Assembly: GCA_024401475.1 (NCBI GenBank)
Contig: JAKSKZ010000018.1
Span: forward strand, 1 to 62,321
From: Paludibacteraceae bacterium
Lineage (GTDB): Bacteria; Bacteroidota; Bacteroidia; Bacteroidales; Paludibacteraceae
Length of the DNA stretch: 62,321 nucleotides
Reading direction: 5' to 3'
Both the position numbers and the translations under genes were made by a program. Below, piece after piece: positions 23,112 through 31,724 of this stretch; position 1 is the stretch's first letter; the number at the start of each line of letters is the position of its first letter. A model generated the notes under the pieces. The model saw only the letters and a program-made list of their open reading frames with translations. It did not search any database and had not been told where the DNA came from.

Positions 23112-25193
23112 TCAATAGAACTCGTATCTTGTATCAGACACCTTAGAAACCTTCTTCAATGACTCGAACAAGTTTCTGTACATTACTGATTGGATATTAC
23201 TTGTCTGACTGCGAAGTACTTGGTCAACATTTGCTTCTGACACCTCAACATTTTTCTTGTCAAGAACCTTAACCACATAAACTCCGTTACCACCCTTGAT
23301 TGGAGCAGAAACTTGGTTGGCATCCAACTTAGCCAAAGCACCAATAACTGAATGCTCAGCACCGAAGCGACCCAAAGTGTAGTTATTCAACTTAACTCCC
23401 TTAACTGTATCAACAACACCCAAAGATGAAATCTCCGCATTTGCCATCTCTGCAATCATCTTTCCAGCCTTCTTCTCATTAAGAGCCTCATTCTTCAAAT
23501 CTGACTTAGCCAAAGCGAATGGCACATAATCATCATCAACAGCCTCAGACAAAGCAGCCACAACATATTGATTAGGCAACTCGAACACCTTATCAGAAAC
23601 TTCTCCTACCTTGTGATCCCAAGACCAACGAATAATCTCTCTTGCTTGAGGAAGCATATACATTTGATTTTGATTTCTACCCAAACGAGACAAATCTCTA
23701 ACCTCAAGGCCAGCCTCTTTAGCACCAGCATCGAATGAAGCCAAATCCTTGTGATTCAAAGCAAATTGTCTAGCCTTATCATAAAGATCTCTATAAGTAT
23801 CTGTACCTGCGTCAACCTTATTTACTATTTGAGCCAATTTAACTTTCTTAACTGCCTTTGTTTTATCAGTAACCTTAACCACCATTACAGCTTGTTGAAC
23901 AGGGAAGGAGAAATATTCTCCCACATTAGCCGTAAAGATTGCATCGTCAAAACCATCAAGACCAAGAACGCCCTCTCTCAACCAATCCATATCACCATCT
24001 TTGTCAACCAATGCTTTAGGATCCACAGAGAAATTCTTAACCATTTCAGCAAAATTTGCTCCCTTCTTCAATTCTGCCATCAAGCTATCTGCCAAGGATT
24101 GAGACTCAGCCGAATTATTTCTGAAAACCATAATACGACTTGCTCTAACTGAATCTGGACGATTAGTGACATCTGACATTACCCTAGCCAACTTGTAATA
24201 AAAGCCGTCCAACTTAACATCAGAAACACTACCCTTCTTTGAAGAGAAAGCAAAATCAGCGAAGAATGGATCAATTTGCTTTTCTGTCAAATATGCAGAA
24301 TTGTAAGGGAACTCTCTATCTGAATTTTGAGTTACAAACAATGGTATCATATCTTCAGGCATTGAATCCAACGCTGCTTTTGCACTCTTAAGAGAAGCCT
24401 CAACATCATCGAAATCTGCTTGAGAAGGATTAACATCGAAAACAACAACTTTAGCACTACGATAAGGTTCTGTCTTAAAAGACTCCTTCTTCTTTTCATA
24501 AATTGCCTTCATATCGGAATCACTAACAGAAACTGTAGAATCGGGAAGCTCTGAGTACATCTTACGAACTACAGCAAGATCATATTCGTTAGCATCCAAA
24601 GAAGCCAAATTCTCTGCAAGCTTCTTAGTTGGAGTCATTGCTGAAGAAAGCAAAGTTTGATACTTGTTCAACAACATTTGATTTTTCAACTCCTCTTCCC
24701 AATACTTCCAAGCTCTATAATAAGTTTCAATATTTGGATTATCCTTATTGTCAAGAATTTTCTTCAAAATGCGGGAATCATAACGACCATTCTCCCCACG
24801 AAGGAAAGAGATTTGATTCATCATTGGATGTGGTTGATCACCAGAAACAGCTGCGTTGAGTTCTTCATCAGAAATTGTCAAACCGATTTTCTCACATTCG
24901 CTTGCCAACAATGAAGAATAAACGAATTTATCCCAAACATTGTCTCTCAATTGTGCGTCAGTCAAATTGTTTTGACCTTCCATCTTTGCCACCTCTGAGA
25001 ATTGTTGAATATCTGCAGAATATTTTTGAGTAGTCATTTCATGACCTTCAACTTTTCCCACCTTCTGCTTAATCAAATTCACATAAGAAGAACTTGATGT
25101 GATAAAATCACCAATGATAAAAGCGAATAAGGCAAAACCGACAAATCCGATTAGCAGTCCAGCCTTGTTTCTAATTTTCTCTAATGCTGCCAT
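23112..25193 (-). CDS. PpiD/SurA-like membrane-anchored peptidyl-prolyl isomerase
   Basis: 693 aa. A cytoplasmic N-terminus with one membrane segment (about 13-31) places the rest in the periplasm. A SurA-N-like helical region (about 35-240) is followed by two PpiC-type rotamase-like regions (about 340-450, including ASRIMVFRNN and GANFAEMVKNFSVDP, and about 455-560) and a third C-terminal domain. The rotamase regions are divergent, so chaperone activity is more certain than isomerase activity. Helps outer-membrane and secreted proteins fold after Sec export. In Bacteroidales it commonly precedes rlmN or follows gldE, as here. Confidence 0.9.
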   Translation of the reverse strand: MAALEKIRNKAGLLIGFVGFALFAFIIGDFITSSSSYVNLIKQKVGKVEGHEMTTQKYSADIQQFSEVAKMEGQNNLTDAQLRDNVWDKFVYSSLLASECEKIGLTISDEELNAAVSGDQPHPMMNQISFLRGENGRYDSRILKKILDNKDNPNIETYYRAWKYWEEELKNQMLLNKYQTLLSSAMTPTKKLAENLASLDANEYDLAVVRKMYSELPDSTVSVSDSDMKAIYEKKKESFKTEPYRSAKVVVFDVNPSQADFDDVEASLKSAKAALDSMPEDMIPLFVTQNSDREFPYNSAYLTEKQIDPFFADFAFSSKKGSVSDVKLDGFYYKLARVMSDVTNRPDSVRASRIMVFRNNSAESQSLADSLMAELKKGANFAEMVKNFSVDPKALVDKDGDMDWLREGVLGLDGFDDAIFTANVGEYFSFPVQQAVMVVKVTDKTKAVKKVKLAQIVNKVDAGTDTYRDLYDKARQFALNHKDLASFDAGAKEAGLEVRDLSRLGRNQNQMYMLPQAREIIRWSWDHKVGEVSDKVFELPNQYVVAALSEAVDDDYVPFALAKSDLKNEALNEKKAGKMIAEMANAEISSLGVVDTVKGVKLNNYTLGRFGAEHSVIGALAKLDANQVSAPIKGGNGVYVVKVLDKKNVEVSEANVDQVLRSQTSNIQSVMYRNLFESLKKVSKVSDTRYEFY

Positions 25194-25325
25194 TACCTTT
25201 TTATATTACTATTTTATTTTTATTATTTCTATATTTTAATGTATTCTATTTCGAGGTGCGAATATATAAAAAAAATATCAAAGGAATTATAAAATCCCCT
25301 CGATATTTACCGAAAGAGCATAATT

Positions 25326-26579
25326 TCACTCTTTAACAGTCAATCTTACCAATTCTATGCGTGTCGAGACAACTCTAACTATGGAAAACTCATAATTTTC
25401 TATGAGAATTCGTTCTTTCGGCTGCGGAAGAATACAATTTTTGTATAGAATCAAGCCTGCAATGGTTATATATTCATCCGAAATAGGCAGATGAAGGCCA
25501 TAACGATCATTCACATCCTCCACCTCAAGACGTCCTGACAAAACGAACTCACCATTTCCAAGACTTTTAGAAACCAACCCATCTCCATCATCATCATGCT
25601 CATCCTCAATCTCGCCAAAAATCTCTTCCATGATATCTTCCAACGTGACAATTCCAGCCGTGCCCCCAAACTCGTCAACCACTAAAGCCATACCTTTATG
25701 CTGCTGAAGGAAGATTTTCAACATCCGATTGGCCGACATTTTCTCCGGCACGACAGGCAACGGATTCAACATGTCTTTTATCGCCGCTGGCCTATCAAAC
25801 AAATCCAAGGAATGGACATACCCTAAGATGTTGTCTATGTTATCCTTATAGACTAAGATTCTAGAATAGTGCAAAGTGACAAACAACTCCGTCAGCTTCT
25901 CAACGGGAGAATTAACATCTATCGCTGTAATTTCCGTGCGAGGGACAATACAATCGCTCAACGTGACATTAGAGAAATCGAGGGCATTCTGGAACATCCT
26001 CACCTCATCTTCCACATCATCACCTCCATCTGCCCCATCAACAACAGACTCATCGGCACTCTCCTTATCATTACTTACCAAATTAATGCTAAAAGGAGTA
26101 AACGCATCCAAATCTATGTTCATCATCCTTGCTACAGAAAAGAGCAAAGCGACGAAAGGTTTCGACACCAACACTATAAGTGTCAAGAACAAAGAGAAGA
26201 AACGAAATGTAGAAGTCGGATTAAATTTCGATACCGCCTTTAGTGTCACGTTGACAGAGACAAACAGAAGCAACATCGACAAAAGGATACCACCCAAGAG
26301 AGAAATCCACCACGGTTGCTGTATGAAACGCAAAGCAAAACAAAGGACAAAAACCAACAAAAAAACAGAGGCCACACGAGCCCACAAATATAAAGATGCA
26401 AAGAACTGAGACTGATGCTCGGACAGATACTTCAAAGACCGATCTGTCCATCGCTCCGAATTCGATTCCAATTCAAGGCGCAATCGATTAGAAGAGATGT
26501 ACGCCACCTCCATACCATAAAAAAAAGAGTAGGCAAGCAACGTAAAAGCAATCAAAAGTCCCAGCACCAACATAATCAT
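25326..26579 (-). CDS. gldE: CNNM/CBS/CorC-domain membrane protein (GldE-like)
   Basis: 417 aa. An N-terminal DUF21/CNNM membrane domain with about four helices (1-170) is followed by a CBS pair (about 200-330; VTLSDCIVPRTEITAIDVN and VDEFGGTAGIVTLEDIMEEIFGEIEDEHD) and a C-terminal CorC/HlyC transporter-associated domain. Within Bacteroidota this family includes GldE, which cooperates with GldD/T9SS gliding components, and also magnesium-efflux-like proteins. The gldE name is by family and context, not proof of a gliding role. The ATG overlaps the lptC stop (ATGA), so translation is coupled. Confidence 0.8.
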   Translation of the reverse strand: MIMLVLGLLIAFTLLAYSFFYGMEVAYISSNRLRLELESNSERWTDRSLKYLSEHQSQFFASLYLWARVASVFLLVFVLCFALRFIQQPWWISLLGGILLSMLLLFVSVNVTLKAVSKFNPTSTFRFFSLFLTLIVLVSKPFVALLFSVARMMNIDLDAFTPFSINLVSNDKESADESVVDGADGGDDVEDEVRMFQNALDFSNVTLSDCIVPRTEITAIDVNSPVEKLTELFVTLHYSRILVYKDNIDNILGYVHSLDLFDRPAAIKDMLNPLPVVPEKMSANRMLKIFLQQHKGMALVVDEFGGTAGIVTLEDIMEEIFGEIEDEHDDDGDGLVSKSLGNGEFVLSGRLEVEDVNDRYGLHLPISDEYITIAGLILYKNCILPQPKERILIENYEFSIVRVVSTRIELVRLTVKE

Positions 26580-27154
26580 TCAGAAACAGGGAAGACACCC
26601 ATCACATTACGAATTTCGTACTTAGTAAGAGCCTGGTTAGATTGGAAACCCTTTCCCACTATTGTCTTATTAGCCTGTTTGATTGTAATCGTATCATCCG
26701 AATAGACTAACTCTTTCGCCTCATCCCAAAACAAACTCTTGCACTCAAACTGCTCGCCATTAAGATTCTTAGCGTGCACACTATCGTGCAACTCCCAGAA
26801 TTTCTTTTTCTCGTAATATATGGCATACTTACTTTTCAACTCAGCATCAACTTCCAATTGAGGCGTAAACTTCTCCAAATGAATACCCTGAGGAAAATCC
26901 CAATAAGGTTCTTCCGCCTTATCGTATATAAGCCACTCACCTGCATTCATACGATAACGAGTCACGCCAGAATCCGAAATCACGGTATGCACATCCAATG
27001 CTCGAAGCGAAGGCGTCTTCGCTCTGTCCGAAACAGCCTCCACCGTCTGATTGGCATCAGAACAACCGATGACCGAGATTAAAGCAAAAACACACGCAGC
27101 AGCCACCATCGAGGTAGCTGCCGCATGTTTATGATTTATCTTAAAAAGATGCAC
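26576..27154 (-). CDS. lptC: LPS export periplasmic protein LptC
   Basis: 192 aa from a GTG start (CAT-containing N-terminus MHLFKINHKH). Hydrophobic N-terminal segment (about 15-30) ending in a lipobox-like VIGC. The body has the LptC beta-jellyroll pattern: DVHTVISDSGVTRYRMNAGEWLIYDKA, then FPQGIHLEKF and YYEKKKFWELHDSVHAKNLNGEQF. It carries LPS from LptBFG to LptA. The ORF overlaps the gldE-like start by 4 nt and follows the TPR gene by 14 bp. Confidence 0.88.
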   Translation of the reverse strand: MHLFKINHKHAAATSMVAAACVFALISVIGCSDANQTVEAVSDRAKTPSLRALDVHTVISDSGVTRYRMNAGEWLIYDKAEEPYWDFPQGIHLEKFTPQLEVDAELKSKYAIYYEKKKFWELHDSVHAKNLNGEQFECKSLFWDEAKELVYSDDTITIKQANKTIVGKGFQSNQALTKYEIRNVMGVFPVSE

Positions 27155-27168
27155 TGTTGGATATTTTA

Positions 27169-28521
27169 TTATTTAACAGTAGTTGTCTCTCCAATCCAAC
27201 CTGGAACTGTATAAGAAGAACCAGCCTTGATACCTCTCATGAACAATTCAGTTGAAGGTGGGAAATAAGTCTTGTATTGAGCAATCAACTTGTTTGCCTC
27301 AGCAGCACAAGATGGATCGACAGACTTAGCACGCTCCAATTTATCAACAGCAGCCCAGAATGCAGTCTTTTGGATAACTGCATCATCACTGATGGAAGTA
27401 AAGTATTGAGCATACAACTTAGCGATATGGATATAAGCCTGAGCATTAGATCCATTCATGTTCAATGCACTTTGAGCAGCCGATCTTGACTTAGCATAAT
27501 TACCTTGAGCCTTATATACGCTAGCAATATTCATGTACAACTTAGACTTGTCACCATTGTTTGTCTCCAAAGAGATGGCGTTGTTGAAATACTCAATAGC
27601 CTTGTTGTAATCCTTATTCTTGATAGCCTGAACAGCCAAACCACGAGCAGAACCTGCACTTGGCTCAATCTTGTGCATACAAGCAGAAGCCTTGAAATAT
27701 ACATTTGACTCCTCACAGTCTGCGATAGCATAAAGAGCCAAAACTGTCTTCAAGAATGCCTTGTCGTTTTGCTTAGCATCGATCTGAGAAGCGTAAATGC
27801 CATCCAAATCAGAGCACTTAGCCGCACCAGACTTAGCAAACATAACATCAACGATGGTCTTCATCTTTGCGTATGTAGTATCCTTCAAATCGCCAGACGC
27901 GCCACGTTCAGAAAGCAACGGAGTCACTTTCAAATAGTCGTTGATATATTGTTGTTTGAAACCATTTGGATCCTTTGCATATTGAGCATCAGAAAGCATA
28001 AAATATTGTTGGAAAACAGACACCTCATTGTTTGTTCCACCAATCTCAATAGCCTCCGACAACCAATTATAAGCTTGACGCTTGTCTGGATCCTTAGCAG
28101 GATCAACGTATGTAACATAGTCTAGAGCCTTTCTTCCCAAGATATATGGTTTACCATATTTCTTCATGTTACCGAAATACTTAGCACGACTATCATACAT
28201 AGCCATCAATTGATTAAAGATTTGAGCCTTCTTAGCAGCATCCTTCTCTTGAGAAATTTGCCAGCCCAAAATCTTTGGACCATATTGATACAAAGAGACG
28301 TGAGAAGCAGGGCAATTTGCAAAAACCTTGTTCCATGGCTCAACAGCACTAGCGTAATCACCTTGTTTAGCAGCTTGTTGCATCAAAGTCAAATTTTGCA
28401 CACATGCAATACTATCCTCTCCATGACCAAACTTAGTTCCGCTCTGCACTCCTGTCTGAGCGAATCCAGAAAGAGCTACCATTCCGAATGCCGCAGCCGA
28501 CAATATAACTTTTGTTTTCAT
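27169..28521 (-). CDS. Secreted TPR-repeat protein
   Basis: 450 aa with a signal peptide ending GFAQ (about residue 22). The remainder is helical with TPR motifs, clearest near 290-400 (AIKNKDYNKAIEYFNNAISLE, MNIASVYKAQGNYAKSRSAAQSAL, AYIHIAKLYAQY). Probably periplasmic. Conserved between the coaX/outer-membrane-barrel genes and lptC in Bacteroidales. Role unknown; a scaffold for envelope assembly is inference from context. Confidence 0.85.
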   Translation of the reverse strand: MKTKVILSAAAFGMVALSGFAQTGVQSGTKFGHGEDSIACVQNLTLMQQAAKQGDYASAVEPWNKVFANCPASHVSLYQYGPKILGWQISQEKDAAKKAQIFNQLMAMYDSRAKYFGNMKKYGKPYILGRKALDYVTYVDPAKDPDKRQAYNWLSEAIEIGGTNNEVSVFQQYFMLSDAQYAKDPNGFKQQYINDYLKVTPLLSERGASGDLKDTTYAKMKTIVDVMFAKSGAAKCSDLDGIYASQIDAKQNDKAFLKTVLALYAIADCEESNVYFKASACMHKIEPSAGSARGLAVQAIKNKDYNKAIEYFNNAISLETNNGDKSKLYMNIASVYKAQGNYAKSRSAAQSALNMNGSNAQAYIHIAKLYAQYFTSISDDAVIQKTAFWAAVDKLERAKSVDPSCAAEANKLIAQYKTYFPPSTELFMRGIKAGSSYTVPGWIGETTTVK

Positions 28522-28548
28522 TTCTGTATTTATTAAATAGTTGTTCTT

Positions 28549-29796
28549 TTATTCAATTTTACGTTTTGCGAACCAACGCTCGTTTATCGTTGCATTCAAC
28601 ACAAACTTACAATACTGTTCACGCACTTTCCCGACTGACGAAGAACCCATATTACCATATTCAAACGTAAAATTGATTACAGTTGGGTTCAAGCCCTTCT
28701 TCAAAGGAAAGCCCATACCAGCAGAAAGAGAGAACTCGTTCAACTGGTCATCACCAATCTTAACATACGAGTCTGAGTAATTGGCACCCAAACGATACTG
28801 AACACGCTCCAAATATCGTTTCGAATTCTTGTTCGGCAAAAACTCAGCACCCGCAGCTATTCTATTTCTATCCGCAAACTGCTTTTCTCCAAAATACTTG
28901 ACATCGGACCAATTTTGACGTTTATAATCAAGTCCAACATTTAGTCGGTCCGAGAATCCATAAACCACCCCCAAACCAATCGTCATTGGTGTTTCAAATC
29001 CATCCACATTTTCTATGTTCACTGTATCTATAGAAGAAACATAGATCTCTTGAGAAGCATTGACGCTCATTTTTGATTTCGGCTCAAAAATAGCACCAAT
29101 TGTCAAACTCTTTTGATTGTCTAGTGCAATCTCGTATTGAACACCAGCTTTCCAAATGAAGTCCGAGACACTAATTTTCTTCGTCTGGCACATTGACCGG
29201 AAAGCTGCCGTGGTGAAACTAACGTCACTAGAGTGTTCTATATCACCGAAATTGTAGCCTAGATTCACACCGACCGAAAAGTTCTTGAATGGAGACACAC
29301 CCAAGCCAAAATATGCTTGCGTTATTCCACCCTCTCCTTTATAATCATACCTAGCATTCAAAGATCCGTTTGTCATAGAGGAGAATTGCTTCTCTTCCTG
29401 ATAAAAATCGTACCCCACAAATGAGTAAGGCAAGATTCCCGCACTTACTCCCAACCAACGAGTGATCGGGAATTGAAGAGCCATATAAGACAAGTTTGCA
29501 TCAAACGTCGTCTGACTTGCATTTTGATCCGAGTATGTAGATATCTTAGCCTCCGCTCCCAACTCGAAACGAAATGTCATTGAATCTATTGCCGTGTAAG
29601 AGGCTGGATTTCCTGGATTGATAAAGCCTTTGGAACGAAGACCAAACGAGAGCCCCCCCATCGACTTTGACAAGCCTGCACCCGCATCGACTAAGCTTCC
29701 GTAACCATATCTAGTGTATGGAGAACTTGTATTCTGCGAATATGACGAGAACAAAAATCCCATCACAAAAGATATTAGTATGAAGCCTCTTTTCAT
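28549..29796 (-). CDS. Outer-membrane beta-barrel protein (FadL/PorV-like)
   Basis: 415 aa with signal peptide ending SYSQ (about 20). The mature start SSPYTRYGYGSLVDAGAGLSKSMGG is typical of a Bacteroidota FadL-related barrel family, followed by repeated amphipathic strands (GVSAGILPYSFVGYDF, FSVGVNLGYNFGDI, RLNVGLDYKRQNW). C-terminal Lys/Arg-rich end. Possible role in transport across the outer membrane or in T9SS-like shuttle complexes; not determined. Its ATG overlaps the coaX stop (ATGA), so it is coupled to coaX. Confidence 0.82.
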   Translation of the reverse strand: MKRGFILISFVMGFLFSSYSQNTSSPYTRYGYGSLVDAGAGLSKSMGGLSFGLRSKGFINPGNPASYTAIDSMTFRFELGAEAKISTYSDQNASQTTFDANLSYMALQFPITRWLGVSAGILPYSFVGYDFYQEEKQFSSMTNGSLNARYDYKGEGGITQAYFGLGVSPFKNFSVGVNLGYNFGDIEHSSDVSFTTAAFRSMCQTKKISVSDFIWKAGVQYEIALDNQKSLTIGAIFEPKSKMSVNASQEIYVSSIDTVNIENVDGFETPMTIGLGVVYGFSDRLNVGLDYKRQNWSDVKYFGEKQFADRNRIAAGAEFLPNKNSKRYLERVQYRLGANYSDSYVKIGDDQLNEFSLSAGMGFPLKKGLNPTVINFTFEYGNMGSSSVGKVREQYCKFVLNATINERWFAKRKIE

Positions 29797-30518
29797 CTGC
29801 TAAAAGTAAGTATCCTATTTAAGCCTATCTGCAATAAATTATCATGTGCAAATATGGCATTTTTTAGACTTCTTTCAAAGTAAAATGTGCTCCCGCCTGT
29901 TAAAAATACTGAAAGATTTGGATAAATCGCTGAAAATGAATCTATATAACCATCAATTTCATAAGTCAAACCCATCAGAATTCCTGCCTGCAACGCAGTT
30001 TCGGTTGTCGTTCCGCACATTTGGACGTGCTTCGGAACCTCAACTTTGGGCAATTTACTCGTATAATCGTGCAATGCCTTGGCCCTCATCTCTAATCCCA
30101 ACGAGATATTCCCGCCCACATACTGATTCTTTTCATTCACAATATCGTAAGTCACGGCCGTGCCTGCATCAATTACCAACAAATTCGAATTTGGCTTCAG
30201 ATAATTTGCGCCGACGCAAACAGCCAAACGGTCACGCCCCAATGTTTTTGGCGTTGCATACAAGTTTTCTATGGGCAATGGCGTATCTGCATCCAAAAGC
30301 AAAAAATGAGGCAAGGCTCTGCGCAATTCAGACAAAAAGCTCTCGTTCAAAGCCACCACTGTTGACAGAATAGAAGCCTCCACTGAATATTGTTGTGACA
30401 CTTGCACCACAGCATCCACTGTGAATTCGGGCAACCGCTGAAAAAACACCAAATCATCACCATCAAACACACCAACCTTAGTCGAAGTGTTACCCTGATC
30501 AATCACCAAATTCCTCAT
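29793..30518 (-). CDS. coaX: Type III pantothenate kinase
   Basis: First step of coenzyme A synthesis, ATP-dependent but insensitive to CoA feedback in this type. 241 aa of the ASKHA fold: phosphate-1 loop IDQGNTSTKVG (6-16), LLVIDAGTAVTYDIV near 115-130, the substrate region GRDRLAVCVGA near 94-104, and the adenosine motif VFLTGGSTFYF near 204-214. Head of the coaX - barrel - TPR - lptC - gldE-like block, which is common in Bacteroidales. Diverges from the his leader. Confidence 0.95.
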   Translation of the reverse strand: MRNLVIDQGNTSTKVGVFDGDDLVFFQRLPEFTVDAVVQVSQQYSVEASILSTVVALNESFLSELRRALPHFLLLDADTPLPIENLYATPKTLGRDRLAVCVGANYLKPNSNLLVIDAGTAVTYDIVNEKNQYVGGNISLGLEMRAKALHDYTSKLPKVEVPKHVQMCGTTTETALQAGILMGLTYEIDGYIDSFSAIYPNLSVFLTGGSTFYFERSLKNAIFAHDNLLQIGLNRILTFSR

Positions 30519-30667
30519 AATTCATTGCGTTTATTTTTTGGACAAAATCCAAACAAGTAATCATTTCGCCTTATTGACACCAACAACAATGCGACAAAAG
30601 ACAATACAAAATTAAACCTCACCATCATTTTCACCAAACATTTCTTTCTTTTATAGATTATTTTTTC

Positions 30668-30675
30668 TATCTTTG
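30668..30675 (+). promoter_or_regulatory. Promoter of the his operon (-7 TATCTTTG)
   Basis: A perfect TAnnTTTG with TTTC, one base off TTTG, 19 bp upstream (30645-30648). Transcription should start near 30682, about 20 nt before the leader peptide and 175 nt before hisG. Confidence 0.75.
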
Positions 30676-30701
30676 CAACGTTATAATAAAGTTCGCAACA
30701 C

Positions 30702-30746
30702 ATGATTACATTTATTCATCATATCCATCATCATTATCAACGATAA
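30702..30746 (+). CDS. hisL: Histidine operon leader peptide
   Basis: A 14-aa reading frame MITFIHHIHHHYQR, with five His codons in a stretch of seven (CAT CAT ATC CAT CAT CAT). It lies between a good promoter and a terminator hairpin upstream of hisG, the classic layout of translation-coupled attenuation. When charged tRNA-His is scarce, ribosomes should stall within 30717-30734. Too short for ordinary gene finders. Confidence 0.92.
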   Translation: MITFIHHIHHHYQR

Positions 30747-30749
30747 AAT

Positions 30750-30819
30750 CGGTGAGCGGATGTGTTATGAACATAGATATACAAAAGAGGCTTGCCGAAA
30801 ACGGTGAGCCTCTTTTTTT
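30750..30819 (+). promoter_or_regulatory. Histidine attenuator (antiterminator and terminator)
   Basis: The terminator is a 14-bp stem, 30784-30797 with 30802-30815 (two wobble pairs, AAAA loop), then a T-run to 30819. CGGTGAGC occurs twice: at 30750-30757, 3 nt after the leader stop, and at 30802-30809 inside the terminator's 3' arm. The 5' arm GCTTGCCG can therefore pair with either copy. Pairing with the upstream copy makes an antiterminator. A ribosome finishing the leader would cover 30750-30757 and leave the terminator to form; a ribosome stalled on the His codons would leave it free. The mechanism is inferred from the sequence. Confidence 0.88.
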
Positions 30820-30857
30820 ATGCCAAGAACAAAATAATAATATTAAAATATACAGAT

Positions 30858-31709
30858 ATGTTAAGAATTGCAGTTCAAGCCAAAGGTCGTCTTTACGACG
30901 AAACAATGACGATGCTTTCTGAGTCAAGCATCAAGATCGAATCAGGAAAGAGAACGCTTCTCATCCCTGCCAAGAACTTCCCGGTTGAAATTCTCTTTTT
31001 GAGAGATGACGATATCCCTCAAGCCGTAGCAAGCGGCATTGCCGACGTCGGCATCGTAGGAGAAAACGAATACGCAGAGAAGCAGGAAGATGCAGTTATC
31101 GTTAAGCGCCTTGACTTCAGCAAGTGCAGACTTTCTCTTGCTATTCCTAAAGCAGTCGATTATAAAGGTTTGGATTGGTTTGAAGGAAAGAAAATCGCCA
31201 CTTCCTACCCTCGCATTTTGGAAGTATTCTTGAAAAAGAACAACATCAATTCAGAGATCCACGTCATCACAGGTTCTGTAGAAATTGCTCCTGGTATCGG
31301 CTTGGCTGATTGTATCTTCGACATCGTCAGCTCAGGTAGCACACTTGTCAGCAACAACTTGAAGGAGGTTGAAGTAGTCATGCGTTCAGAGGCCATCCTC
31401 ATCGCAAACAAGGCTTTGTCTTCCGACAAGAAACAAATTCTTGACGAACTTTTGTTCCGTTTCGACTCTTACAAGAACGCAGAAGGCAAGAAATACATCA
31501 TCCTAAACATTCCTAACGAAAAGATCAAGGATGTTTGCGAGATTCTTCCTGGCATGAAAGCTCCAACTGTCACTCCTTTGGTAAAAGAGGGTTGGTCATC
31601 TTTGCATTCAGTAATCGAGGAGAAGACATTCTGGGACATCATCAGCCAATTGAAAGCCATCGGTGCAGAAGGCATCTTGGTTGTACCTATCGAAAAGATG
31701 ATTTTGTAA
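30858..31709 (+). CDS. hisG: ATP phosphoribosyltransferase, long form
   Basis: First step of histidine synthesis: ATP + PRPP to phosphoribosyl-ATP; feedback-inhibited by histidine. 283 aa from the ATG at 30858; a longer frame from 30792 would run through the terminator, so is rejected. Starts MLRIAVQAKGRL; the PRPP loop is in ADCIFDIVSSGSTLVSNNL (near 152-170). The C-terminal 75 residues (about 208-283, with GMKAPTVTPL) form the regulatory domain of the long form, so no HisZ partner is needed. hisD follows after 15 bp. Confidence 0.97.
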   Translation: MLRIAVQAKGRLYDETMTMLSESSIKIESGKRTLLIPAKNFPVEILFLRDDDIPQAVASGIADVGIVGENEYAEKQEDAVIVKRLDFSKCRLSLAIPKAVDYKGLDWFEGKKIATSYPRILEVFLKKNNINSEIHVITGSVEIAPGIGLADCIFDIVSSGSTLVSNNLKEVEVVMRSEAILIANKALSSDKKQILDELLFRFDSYKNAEGKKYIILNIPNEKIKDVCEILPGMKAPTVTPLVKEGWSSLHSVIEEKTFWDIISQLKAIGAEGILVVPIEKMIL

Positions 31710-31724
31710 TTCAAACAGAGGAAT

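Noticed and set aside
30792..30857. Longer hisG starting at 30792
   Set aside because: The extension would start inside the attenuator terminator and adds residues absent from the family start MLRIAVQAKGRL. ATG 30858 is preferred.
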